Counted from the stretch's first letter, positions 1 through 6,730 are shown. The stretch is 10,430 nucleotides of DNA from Candidatus Hydrogenedentota bacterium (GCA_022710255.1 JAKLHG010000094.1:1-10430); one strand, 5' to 3'. A program made the numbers and translations. Notes: generated by a model from the sequence alone, not told the origin.

Positions 1-69
1 TGCTATGGGCAATCCCGAGCCATCAAATTCCACCAGGCTGCGCCGTAGGCGAGCCGGGTGGTTTATAAC
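1..69 (-). CDS. IS3-family transposase OrfB, N-terminal start only (via -1 frameshift)
   Basis: In the -1 frame relative to orfA, the minus strand stays open from position 69 to the left edge for 23 codons, ending in RRSLVEFDGSGLPIA. This matches the usual OrfB opening, where a basic stretch is followed by an 'L.IARQC..L' segment just before the catalytic part. The DDE integrase core would lie outside the window, so completeness cannot be judged. No independent start codon is evident; expression is expected as an OrfAB fusion. Confidence 0.75.
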
Positions 70-350
70 TTTTTTTGAAGGAAATCGACCTCCATTTTAA
101 GTCGTCCGATCTCTTCGTAAAGTGGCGCCATGAGTTTTTCTATATCACCTACCCCGCTTACCCCGCTCTTTTTCTCGCGCGCAAACAATTCAGGTGCGCC
201 TTGTACTAACTGTTTTTTCCATTTAGTGATTTGAGTGGGATGTACTTGATGGCGCGTGGCAAGTTCACTTATCGTGTGCCCGTTCCTAACTGCATCCAAG
301 GCCACTTTTGCCTTGAACTGAACCGAGTGGGTTTTGCGTTTTCTATCCAT
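63..350 (-). CDS. IS3-family transposase OrfA (HTH protein)
   Basis: This is a 95-residue OrfA. Residues about 4-52 form the HTH_Tnp_1 domain (FKAKVALDAVRNG, then ISELATRHQVHPTQITKWKK), which binds the IS ends. Residues about 68-95 form a heptad-rich coil (IEKLMAPLYEEIGRLKMEV) of the kind that mediates oligomerisation in this family. Length and layout are normal for IS3-type OrfA. The ATG is supported by AAAGGAG at 359-365, 8 bases upstream on the minus strand. OrfA alone normally acts as a regulator; the active transposase is the OrfAB fusion made by frameshifting at the end of this gene. The gene appears intact. Confidence 0.93.
   Translation of the reverse strand: MDRKRKTHSVQFKAKVALDAVRNGHTISELATRHQVHPTQITKWKKQLVQGAPELFAREKKSGVSGVGDIEKLMAPLYEEIGRLKMEVDFLQKKL
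69..75 (-). promoter_or_regulatory. Programmed -1 ribosomal frameshift site (A_AAA_AAG)
   Basis: A run of seven A followed by G on the minus strand (76 down to 69) is read in orfA phase as A_AAA_AAG, the classic IS3-family slippery heptamer. It is two codons before the orfA stop at 65-63. Slipping back one base gives the open OrfB frame described above. Confidence 0.85.
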
Positions 351-371
351 TTTTTGGACTCCTTTGCGGGC

Positions 372-400
372 ATTGTCCGCTTTGTTGTGAGTTGCGTCAA
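372..400 (-). promoter_or_regulatory. Putative sigma70 promoter of the IS transposase
   Basis: On the minus strand TTGACG (400-395) is followed after 17 bases by GACAAT (377-372), matching the -35 and -10 consensus at five and four of six positions. It lies inside the IS, between the terminal repeat and the orfA ribosome binding site, where an IS3 promoter is expected. Confidence 0.55.
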
Positions 401-424
401 GCTATCTTATTTTTTCGCCGCAAC

Positions 425-449
425 TGTCCAAAAAATGGGGGGAACTTCA
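425..449 (-). repeat. Terminal inverted repeat of the IS (one end)
   Basis: About 25 bases on the minus strand, starting TGAAGTTCCCCCC at 449 and ending GGACA at 425. It resembles IS3-family left ends in starting with TG and having a C-rich then T-rich core. The partner repeat is outside the window, so the length is an estimate. Confidence 0.6.
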
Positions 450-1215
450 GAACAACACGACCCAGTATGAATATGTAGATGCCACCTGCGGGTGCGGGGG
501 TATGGGTAAGATCGGGCGGATCACGGACGCGCTGAACCAGGTGACGGAGTTCGAGTATGATCTCGCGGGCAATATGATTCTCAGCCGGGACGCCCTGGAC
601 CGGGAAACCGCCTATGAATATGACGCACTGAACCGGATGACGGCTATCGAGTCGCCGGCCGATTCTAATAAGCGTGTGACCTTCGCCTATAATCGTCTGG
701 GACACTTGGTTTCCCAAACGGATTTTATGGAACGGACCACGACCATGACCTATGACCACCAGGGACGAATCACCTCCCGGACCGACCCCGTAGACGCCGT
801 GTATTATGCCTATAACGCGGCGGGCTTGCTTATCAGCGTGACCGATGAAGCGAATCAGGTCACCAACTATGCGTATGACGCCGGTATGCGTCCCTGGCTG
901 GAATATAACGGGCTATACAAATTCCGGAGAATTTGTTATGACGCCCAGGGCCGCGTTTCCAAGGTTGGCGCGGGCACGGATGCCAGTATCGATCCCGTCC
1001 AATTCTTTTACAGCGCCACGACGGGTCTGCTCACGAAAACCCGCTACTGGTCGGGCGCCACGTATCATGACGCGGACTATGTGTACGACGGCGCCGCGCG
1101 GGTGGCGCGGATCAATGACTGGCTGGACGGTACGGTGGGTATTCAGTATGCCTACGACGCGCTGGGACGCCTGAGCACGCTCACGGATTACAGCCTGGGG
1201 GTAATTCAGGGGTAA
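450..1215 (+). pseudogene. RHS/YD-repeat protein, 5' end removed by IS insertion
   Basis: The frame is open from the IS edge at 450 to a stop at 1213-1215, about 254 codons. It is made of YD repeats: TEFEYDLAGNMI, ETAYEYDALNRM, TTTMTYDHQGRI, VTNYAYDAGMRP and VGIQYAYDALGRL. RHS/YD proteins are large secreted or surface shells, often carrying a toxin, of which this would be only a middle slice. No signal peptide, core-delimiting DPxGL motif or toxin domain is present. The ATG at 502 is internal to the repeat domain, and coding continues upstream as YEYVDATCGCGG, so it is not a real start. The 3' end stops abruptly inside the repeat region at two tandem 11-mers. It is best read as a dead fragment cut at both ends; a full RHS gene may have existed before the IS arrived. 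Confidence 0.85.
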
Positions 1216-1237
1216 TTTAGGGACAGACTACGAATTA
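1198..1237 (+). repeat. Tandem 11-mers plus short inverted repeat at RHS break point
   Basis: GGGGTAATTCA at 1198-1208 is followed directly by GGGGTAATTTA at 1209-1219 and then GGGACAGACTACGAATTA. TAATT at 1213-1217 and AATTA at 1233-1237 are inverted copies. The second 11-mer supplies the RHS stop codon, and YD coding is lost or disordered beyond it. It looks like the scar of a small mobile or palindromic element. GGGACAGACTACGAATT resembles dispersed motifs I recall near REP-associated transposases, but that link rests on memory alone. Confidence 0.45.
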
Positions 1238-1265
1238 GGCCGTGATGATGCAAAATTTCATGATA

Positions 1266-1375
1266 AGTAACGGCAATCTAGCACTGCTGACCGACCCCTG
1301 GGCCACGAAACCGCCTATGCCTATGACAACATGGGCCGCCTAATCAGCGTACCCACGGAAGAGGGGCGATCTTGA
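1266..1375 (+). pseudogene. Second RHS/YD-repeat remnant, frame-disrupted
   Basis: Two reading frames together restore one YD repeat. From 1266 frame 3 reads SNGNLALLTDP, and from 1298 frame 2 reads LGHETAYAYDNMGRLISV, ending at a stop at 1373-1375. The switch falls in the C run at 1295-1298, where one C appears to be missing. An extra T near 1268 may balance it, since the upstream frame-2 bases read HDK before hitting TAA. No start codon or full domain is present. It is probably the continuation of the same RHS gene after the break at 1215, or debris of a related copy. Confidence 0.7.
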
Positions 1376-1627
1376 TCAGCGGGCTACAAAATGAAGACAA
1401 TACTTCAGGACATCGTTGCAGCGGGTCAGACAGGGCTCGTGTGTTTTGGCCGTGCAGCATGGAACAGAAAACACCGTTGAGATGTTTCATCGGTATGGGA
1501 AAAGCATAGATTTTCGTGTCCATGTCCGGCGCTTGACAGGTCAAGTCATTTCTGAATTTGGACGTGGCAGGTGCCCGGACTGTTTGACACGGATACAAAT
1601 AAAGTCAAGAATGAAAGGCATGTTGAG
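1376..1627. other. Non-coding stretch between RHS debris and flavodiiron gene
   Basis: About 250 bases with no convincing gene. Short open frames here have no recognisable protein character and no good ribosome binding site. It holds a 14-bp palindrome (1532-1545) and two perfect TTGACA hexamers (1533-1538 and 1584-1589). The second has AAGAAT 17 bases on, but its start of transcription would fall at or after the ribosome binding site, so it is doubtful. The flavodiiron promoter is probably somewhere here but cannot be fixed. Confidence 0.5.
1532..1545. promoter_or_regulatory. Candidate operator palindrome upstream of flavodiiron gene
   Basis: CTTGAC and GTCAAG are perfect inverted arms separated by AG. 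The site embeds a TTGACA hexamer and lies 82 bases before the flavodiiron start, a position suited to a regulator. The half-sites resemble CRP/FNR-type TTGAC/GTCAA, but the spacing is 2 bases rather than the usual 4, so the regulator is unknown. Confidence 0.35.
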
Positions 1628-2800
1628 ATGAGAGCAAGAAAGATAAATGATCGTGTGAGCCTGGCGGGTGCCGTCGATTGGAACCGGAGGCTTTTTGACT
1701 CGTTGATACCCCTTCCGGAGGGAACCAGCTACAACGCTTACATCGTGCGCGGTTCCGAAGCCACCGCCCTGATCGATACGGCCGATCCGGCGATGGCGAG
1801 CATCCTGAAAAGTCAGTTGGAAGAGGTGGACCGGATTGATTATGTCATTTCCCAGCACGCGGAACAGGATCATGCGGGAGCGTTGCCCGATGTGCTCGCC
1901 CTGTATCCGGAGGCTGTTGTCATTTGTTCGGTCAAAGCAAAGGATATGCTGATCGACCATCTTCATTTACCCGCATCCCGGGTCCGGACAGTTGCCGACG
2001 GGGAAACCCTTTCGCTGGGTGATTGTTCCCTGACATTTGTTTACACCCCCTGGGTGCACTGGCCGGAAACCATGTGCACCTACCTGCCGGAAGACCGGAT
2101 TCTTTTTTCGTGTGATTTTTTTGGTTCGCATCTGGCGACATCCCGGATGTATGCCGGAGAGGATCCCCATGTCTGTGAAGCGGCCAAACGGTACTATGCC
2201 GAGATCATGATGCCCTTCCGCAAAATCGTCAAGAACAATGTTGCCAAGGTGCAGAAGCTTGACTGCGCCCTTATCGCCCCGAGCCACGGCCCCATTTACG
2301 ACAAGCCCCGGATGATCATCGATGCCTATGTCTCCTGGCTTTCAGACGCGGTCGCCAACAAGGTGGTCATTCCCTATATCTCCATGCACGGAAGCACGGA
2401 AATCATGGTGAACCATCTTATCGACAGCCTGGCCCACAAAGGCATTGAGGTGCAGCTTTTTGACCTTACCGTCACGGACATCGGCGCGCTTGCCATGGCG
2501 CTGGTGGACGCCGCAACGATCGTTATCGGAACGCCCACGGTACATTTCGGGCCTCATCCCAATGTGTTTGCCGCCACGCACCTGGCCAATTCGCTTAAGC
2601 CCAAAGTACGGTATGCCGCGATTATCGGATCTTACGGGTGGGGCACCCAGGCGGTGGAACAACTCTCAGCGCTTATTCCGAACCTGAAGGTGGAAGTGCT
2701 GGATTCCGTCATGTGCAAGGGACTGCCCCGCAAAGAAGATTTCGAGGCTCTCGACCGGTTGGCGGAAAAAATACACGAGAAACATGCTGCCTTGTCCTGA
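1628..2800 (+). CDS. Flavodiiron protein (class A, O2/NO reductase)
   Basis: A 390-residue cytoplasmic flavodiiron protein that reduces O2 to water and/or NO to N2O with electrons from rubredoxin or another donor. Residues about 1-240 are the metallo-beta-lactamase-like diiron domain. The expected metal ligands are all visible: H77, E79 and D81 in QHAEQDH, H144 in PWVHWPE, D163 in SCDFFGS and H220 in APSHGP. Residues about 244-385 are the flavodoxin domain, with FMN-binding SMHGSTE at 252-258 and GSYGWGT at 334-340. Length fits class A; there is no C-terminal rubredoxin or flavin reductase. An ATG at 1571 would add 19 residues of unrelated character. The start at 1628 is preferred because GAAAGG lies 9 bases before it and family proteins begin about here. 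It stands alone, so its redox partner is not in view. O2 versus NO preference cannot be read from sequence. Confidence 0.95.
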   Translation: MRARKINDRVSLAGAVDWNRRLFDSLIPLPEGTSYNAYIVRGSEATALIDTADPAMASILKSQLEEVDRIDYVISQHAEQDHAGALPDVLALYPEAVVICSVKAKDMLIDHLHLPASRVRTVADGETLSLGDCSLTFVYTPWVHWPETMCTYLPEDRILFSCDFFGSHLATSRMYAGEDPHVCEAAKRYYAEIMMPFRKIVKNNVAKVQKLDCALIAPSHGPIYDKPRMIIDAYVSWLSDAVANKVVIPYISMHGSTEIMVNHLIDSLAHKGIEVQLFDLTVTDIGALAMALVDAATIVIGTPTVHFGPHPNVFAATHLANSLKPKVRYAAIIGSYGWGTQAVEQLSALIPNLKVEVLDSVMCKGLPRKEDFEALDRLAEKIHEKHAALS

Positions 2801-3170
2801 TGCGGACGCTGCCCAACGTTGACACAACGTGACCTTCGCACAACCCCTGTGACTCCGCTGAAACACCCATGGGGGCGGGGATAGCGCCAATAACACCGGT
2901 TGGTTGTTCCTGACTGAAAGCCGGACTTCCTGGGTGGCGAAGGGATTTCGGACCTGTTTTTCGTTTCTGCATGTCTCGCCATTCATTCTTTTTTTTACTT
3001 TTCACAATCCCAAAAATATCTATATATTGTGTTTGTATTTTATGAAGCACAATATTTTGTTGCATTTTTAGGCATACTCTGTTACAATACCCCCAAGTTG
3101 TTTGGGTTCTGTGGGTGAATTCAGTTGTGGAGATAGCGGCTATGTCCGCAGTAACTGGAAGGGTATACCG
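2801..3170. other. Intergenic region between flavodiiron and ftsK genes
   Basis: No gene is evident. A 6-bp perfect hairpin lies at 2816-2830 (ACGTTG, loop ACA, CAACGT), 15 bases past the flavodiiron stop but without a T run, so it is not called a terminator. About 2985-3090 is much more AT-rich than its surroundings and ends in the ftsK promoter. Confidence 0.6.
3060..3088 (+). promoter_or_regulatory. Putative sigma70 promoter of ftsK
   Basis: TTGCAT at 3060-3065 and TACAAT at 3083-3088 are separated by exactly 17 bases. The -10 matches consensus at five of six positions, and the site is at the end of an AT-rich tract. Transcription would begin near 3095, giving a leader of about 75 bases to the preferred ftsK start. 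Confidence 0.6.
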
Positions 3171-5927
3171 GTGCGCCTTGTACTGATTGCCATAGCAATC
3201 GTCATCTTCATGGCGATTATTACAGATGGCTTCGATGCCGAGGGCAGTGCGGGGCGCCCGCTTGACGGCATGCTGGATGTGCCGAATCGGCTTAGACAGC
3301 CGGGGGCGGCGATCGTCGGCATTCTTGCCGTGCTCGTGGGAGATGCCGCCCACTTGGTCTATGCCGTCATCCTGCTATGGGGGTTTGTGCTCTTTACCCC
3401 CTTTCCGTTCGGTCGGTTGTCAACACGACTGATGGGCATGTTGTTGTTGGTCGTTGCCGCCGCGGCGCTGTTGCACCTCAATGAGATTCAAGGCAGTTTA
3501 AATGCGCAGCCGGGCGGGGTGTTCGGGGCTTTCATCGCCGAGCAATTGTTATTCCCCCGGTTCGGCCTGATTGGCTCGAATGTTATGGGCTTCATCGGGA
3601 TTCTAGTTGGCCTCTTGATTGCCACCGACTTTCTTTTCGTTCACTTCCTCACGATACTTCGCAGGCCTTGCCTGTTTCTCATGAGAAGTCTGTGGTTGGG
3701 ATGCCGAAATTTCAGCCGCGGTATTTTGTGGCTTTTTGAAACCCAGCCGCCCGTAGCGCTGTCCCAAGTATCGAATACGGTTGCGGGCTCAGGTCGTACG
3801 GAGCCCGTAACTCACGAGGATACCTCCACCACACGGATGCGAAGGGGGGTAATGGCCCGGGTCGTTTCTTTTTTGCGGCCGCACATTTCCACCAAGGCTT
3901 TGCCTCAGGATTCCGACAGTCTGTTTCCGCCGGAGGAAACCGGAATGAACACCACGGCGGGAACGGACCGTGACACGGTAAAACCGCTGAAGAGGCGCAA
4001 GCAGATTGGCCCGGTGCGTTCTATTAATTCCGGGGGAAGTCATAATGACGCGCCTTTTGGCGAAATCCCGGAGGTGGATTCACTGGATGGCAGGGCGGGC
4101 GTCTATCGGGAAGCGCCGCCCCAGGGGGAATTGTTCGACAACTCGGTTTCGGAGGAAGGGCGTGAGCCCTCCCTTCACGGGGAAGAAACGGATGGCAGTC
4201 GGGACGAGGCGAACCCGCCTGAAGTGTCGGAAGGCGGGAATCGCAGGATTTCCCTGCGGCAGGAAGGTGTGGCGGATAAGTTGGTGACTTCCAAGCCGAG
4301 TGGACCCCGGTTGCGCCGCAAGATTGAAACGGAAGATGAATTGCCGGAGGGGTATGAGTATCCCGAAAAGTATCGCCGGCCTTCCATAGACCTTTTTACA
4401 CGCGCCGAACGTCATATCATTCCAAATCTCAGCGAAATCATGGGCAAGATGGCGGACCAGCTTGAGGAAACGCTGCGGACTTTCAATCTGGAAGCCAAGG
4501 TTACCGATGTTACACGCGGTCCTACCGTTACCCGTTTTGAACTTGAGCCCGCTCCCGGAATGAAAGTCAACCGTTTCCTCGCGCTGCGGGATGATATCGC
4601 CCTGGCGCTCAAAGCCAAGGGCGTGCGGATAGAAGCGCCCATTCCAGGGAAAGGGCGGGTCGGCATTGAAATATCCAACGAAATGCGGGATCCGGTGGTC
4701 ATACGTGAACTCCTCGAGCATCCGGTTTTTGCGGGGCCCAGCAAGGGCCTGGAACTGGCACTGGGGAAAGACATCACCGGAGAAGTCTGCATCACCGACT
4801 TGACGCGCATGCCCCATCTTCTGGTCGCCGGCGCCACCGGTGCGGGCAAAACCGTGTGCATCAAAGCCCTGCTCGCGAGCCTCCTGTATCATCACACCCC
4901 TGATGAATTGCAGTTGATGCTGGTCGATCCCAAAATGGTGGAGTTGTCCATCTTCAACGATATCCCGCACCTGATTACCCCCGTTGTCACGGACCCGAAG
5001 AAAGCCGCAGTCGCCCTGCAATGGCTGATCACGGAAATGGAAGAACGCTATCGGCTCTTTCGGGACTTGCGCGTGCGGAATATCGATGTGTACAACGCCA
5101 GCGTTGAAAACGGGGAAATCGAGATGGAAGGGGGGAAGGGGCACAGAAAAACCCAGTCGTTGAATGTCGTGCGTAAACTGCCTTACATCGTTTGTATTAT
5201 CGATGAGTTGGCCGACTTGATGATTCTGGCCCGGGCCGATGTGGAAGAGGCCATCATGAGGCTCGCGCAACTTGCCCGGGCGGTCGGCATCCATCTTATC
5301 ATCGCGACCCAGCGTCCCTCCGTCGATGTATTGACAGGCGTCATCAAGGCGAATTTCCCCGCACGTATTTCGTTCCAGGTCTCATCGCGGGTGGATTCAA
5401 GATGCATTCTCGACGAAATCGGCGCTGAACATTTGGTCGGTTTGGGTGATATGCTCTTCATGCCCGCCGGACAAAAGCCCGCGCGAATCCAGGGCGCTTT
5501 CGTCAGTGATGCTGAAATGTTAAGCCTGATTGCCTATCTAAAGCGGCAGGCCCCCCCTCAATATCGCGATGAAATCGCGAATTTTGGAAAAAGTAAAGAT
5601 TCCACGCCAGGCACCGACTCGGAAGACGACCCGAAATTGGACGAAGCCATCCGTGTGGTGCTGGAGACCGGGCAGGCATCGATATCAATGGTGCAAAGAA
5701 GGTTGCGTGTAGGGTATACTAGAGCGGCACGGTTAATTGACATGATGGAGTTAAAAGGGATCGTAGGCCCCCACACGGGCAGCAAGGCTCGGGATATACT
5801 CGTGGACCCCCTTGAAAAGGATGGACGCGACGAGGACTTTTCCGACGATGAGAATGAACCGGAAGAGGATTATCCTGAAGAAGATCTGCCCGATGAAGAG
5901 CAGCCCGAGGAGGATGAAACCGAATGA
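3171..5927 (+). CDS. ftsK: FtsK/SpoIIIE-family DNA translocase
   Basis: A 918-residue membrane-anchored ATPase that pumps DNA at the division septum and helps resolve chromosome dimers. The N-terminal 180 residues hold about four membrane segments, starting with VLIAIAIVIFMAII. A hydrophilic, low-complexity linker of roughly 220 residues follows. The motor carries Walker A GATGAGKT (554-561), Walker B IVCIIDE with D678/E679, and the family signature IIATQRPSVDVLTG. Residues 820-879 are the winged-helix gamma domain (VGYTRAARLIDMMELKG), which reads DNA polarity motifs. Unusually, residues 880-918 form an acidic tail with four five-residue units (896-915). The frame is open back to 3102, but GTG at 3171 is chosen: GGAAGGG lies 7 bases before it, the first membrane segment follows at once, and a TTG at 3102 would sit almost on the transcription start. 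The gene overlaps the next one by 4 bases. Confidence 0.96.
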   Translation: MRLVLIAIAIVIFMAIITDGFDAEGSAGRPLDGMLDVPNRLRQPGAAIVGILAVLVGDAAHLVYAVILLWGFVLFTPFPFGRLSTRLMGMLLLVVAAAALLHLNEIQGSLNAQPGGVFGAFIAEQLLFPRFGLIGSNVMGFIGILVGLLIATDFLFVHFLTILRRPCLFLMRSLWLGCRNFSRGILWLFETQPPVALSQVSNTVAGSGRTEPVTHEDTSTTRMRRGVMARVVSFLRPHISTKALPQDSDSLFPPEETGMNTTAGTDRDTVKPLKRRKQIGPVRSINSGGSHNDAPFGEIPEVDSLDGRAGVYREAPPQGELFDNSVSEEGREPSLHGEETDGSRDEANPPEVSEGGNRRISLRQEGVADKLVTSKPSGPRLRRKIETEDELPEGYEYPEKYRRPSIDLFTRAERHIIPNLSEIMGKMADQLEETLRTFNLEAKVTDVTRGPTVTRFELEPAPGMKVNRFLALRDDIALALKAKGVRIEAPIPGKGRVGIEISNEMRDPVVIRELLEHPVFAGPSKGLELALGKDITGEVCITDLTRMPHLLVAGATGAGKTVCIKALLASLLYHHTPDELQLMLVDPKMVELSIFNDIPHLITPVVTDPKKAAVALQWLITEMEERYRLFRDLRVRNIDVYNASVENGEIEMEGGKGHRKTQSLNVVRKLPYIVCIIDELADLMILARADVEEAIMRLAQLARAVGIHLIIATQRPSVDVLTGVIKANFPARISFQVSSRVDSRCILDEIGAEHLVGLGDMLFMPAGQKPARIQGAFVSDAEMLSLIAYLKRQAPPQYRDEIANFGKSKDSTPGTDSEDDPKLDEAIRVVLETGQASISMVQRRLRVGYTRAARLIDMMELKGIVGPHTGSKARDILVDPLEKDGRDEDFSDDENEPEEDYPEEDLPDEEQPEEDETE
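5856..5915 (+). repeat. Acidic pentapeptide repeat coding region at FtsK C-terminus
   Basis: Sixty bases encode four consecutive five-residue units, EPEED, YPEED, LPDEE and QPEED, each with proline at position 2 and acidic residues after it. Codons differ between units, so this is a protein-level repeat, not a recent DNA duplication. The region also contains the GAGGAGG ribosome binding site (5907-5913) for the downstream gene. Confidence 0.75.
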
Positions 5928-6406
5928 AAGAGACACTCTTTCCCGGCATGCTGTTGAAAGAACGGCGGGAAATGCTTGGGTTTTCCGTCGAGGCGGTTTC
6001 CCGCGAAACGCACGTATTGCCGGAGCATATTATCGCTTTTGAATCAGGGCAATTTGCCAACATGCCGGGCAATGCCTATGTGCTCGGTTTTTTACGTAGT
6101 TATTGTCGATTTCTTGCTTTGGAACCGGAACCCTTCTGTGATCAGTATTTGATTTGTACCCGGTCGCAACAAAACAATGCACGCTTCAATTTTATGGGAC
6201 GGTCGTTTAGACCGAATTCCATGGACCAGAGCACACCGCGTTGGGTTAACGAATTAATCAACTGGGGAACGGTCTGTATTATCATCGTCATAGGTTGGGT
6301 TACCTATACCACGGTAATCAAGCCGATTGCCGAATCCTGGAGAACGCGTGTGGATGCCGGATCTGTTGAAGTCGAGGTGCCTGTCCATTTCAATGAGGAT
6401 TTGTAA
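5924..6406 (+). CDS. RodZ-like HTH/transmembrane protein, short form
   Basis: A 160-residue protein with an N-terminal HTH_25 domain (residues about 6-75). It shows the family pattern: LKERREMLGFSVEAVSRETH, then the recognition part LPEHIIAFESGQF and NAYVLGFLRSYCRFL. A linker follows, then one membrane segment at about 114-132 (WGTVCIIIVIGWVTYTTVI). Only about 28 residues remain outside. RodZ links the MreB cytoskeleton to the envelope through this layout but normally has a periplasmic DUF4115 domain, which is absent here. The ATG overlaps the ftsK stop (ATGA), and GAGGAGG lies 10 bases upstream, so translation is coupled. The basic linker and HTH could also act on DNA. Fold is confident; a true RodZ role is inferred. 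Confidence 0.82.
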   Translation: MKETLFPGMLLKERREMLGFSVEAVSRETHVLPEHIIAFESGQFANMPGNAYVLGFLRSYCRFLALEPEPFCDQYLICTRSQQNNARFNFMGRSFRPNSMDQSTPRWVNELINWGTVCIIIVIGWVTYTTVIKPIAESWRTRVDAGSVEVEVPVHFNEDL

Positions 6407-6537
6407 GCGGGCGCTGCGCGGACATGGACTGTCTTGGCAGGTGCCGTCAGGCATGTACATTCGGCGAGGTCTGTCTTCCGCTTTCTATCGCGCCGATGTG
6501 AAGTGTTCGCCATGGGGGTGAGGATAAGGGCTGCTCT

Positions 6538-6543
6538 TATAAT
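6538..6543 (+). promoter_or_regulatory. Candidate -10 box (TATAAT)
   Basis: A perfect TATAAT, but bases 16-18 upstream are GGGGGTG-like and not a -35 element, and no TGn extension precedes it. It may be a regulated or activator-dependent promoter for the efflux operon, or chance. A start here would give a leader of about 260 bases. Confidence 0.3.
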
Positions 6544-6676
6544 GGAAGGCGTGTGTTTACATCCTCCCCACAGGGGGCGGTGTTGGGATAGTCAAGGCGT
6601 TTCCTGTTCCTGTCCGTTCTGGACATTGCCTTGCCGCAACGTCTCTGGGTTCCAGTCCGCACAAACCTTCCCCTTT

Positions 6677-6700
6677 ACGGGGGGTTACATAACCCACCGT
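6677..6700 (+). other. Hairpin in leader of efflux operon
   Basis: Arms ACGGGGGGTT (6677-6686) and AACCCACCGT (6691-6700) pair over ten positions with one G-A mismatch around an ACAT loop. No T run follows, so it is not a standard terminator. It could be a leader RNA structure. Confidence 0.45.
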
Positions 6701-6712
6701 GTGTCAACACTG

Positions 6713-6730
6713 AGGCGCCGTATGGCGCTT
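6713..6730 (+). other. Second hairpin in leader of efflux operon
   Basis: Arms AGGCGCC (6713-6719) and GGCGCTT (6724-6730) pair over seven positions, one being G-U, around a GTAT loop. It lies 12 bases after the previous hairpin and 82 bases before the adaptor start. Confidence 0.4.

Larger units (their letters stand above)
1..449 (-). mobile_element. IS3-family insertion sequence, partial (orfA end)
   Basis: The minus strand holds the 5' part of an IS3-family element: terminal repeat, promoter, orfA, frameshift site and the start of orfB; the rest lies beyond the left edge. The outer end is placed at 449 because the minus strand there begins TGAAGTTCCCCCC and runs on to TTTTTTGGACA, the TG-first, C-rich then T-rich GGACA layout typical of IS3/IS150-type terminal repeats. 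An RHS reading frame starts cleanly at the next base, which supports the boundary. The other terminal repeat and the target duplication cannot be seen. The family is well supported; the exact end could be off by a base or two. Confidence 0.88.

Noticed and set aside
231..470. 79-codon plus-strand frame across the IS end
   Set aside because: It is antisense to orfA and runs through the IS terminal repeat; it has no protein character.
502..504. ATG 502 as the start of an intact small RHS gene
   Set aside because: YD-like coding continues upstream to the IS edge, so this methionine is internal to a truncated gene.
1532..1545. FNR/DNR box
   Set aside because: Half-sites are similar, but the spacer is 2 bases instead of 4, so it is kept only as an unassigned palindrome.
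1416..1631. 71-codon frame before the flavodiiron gene
   Set aside because: It overlaps the flavodiiron start in another frame and has no ribosome binding site or recognisable features.
2816..2830. Intrinsic terminator after the flavodiiron gene
   Set aside because: The 6-bp stem is perfect but is not followed by a T run.
4080..5294. 404-codon open frame on the minus strand inside ftsK
   Set aside because: It lies antisense to the conserved FtsK motor, has no family character and is explained by GC-skewed codon positions of the real gene.
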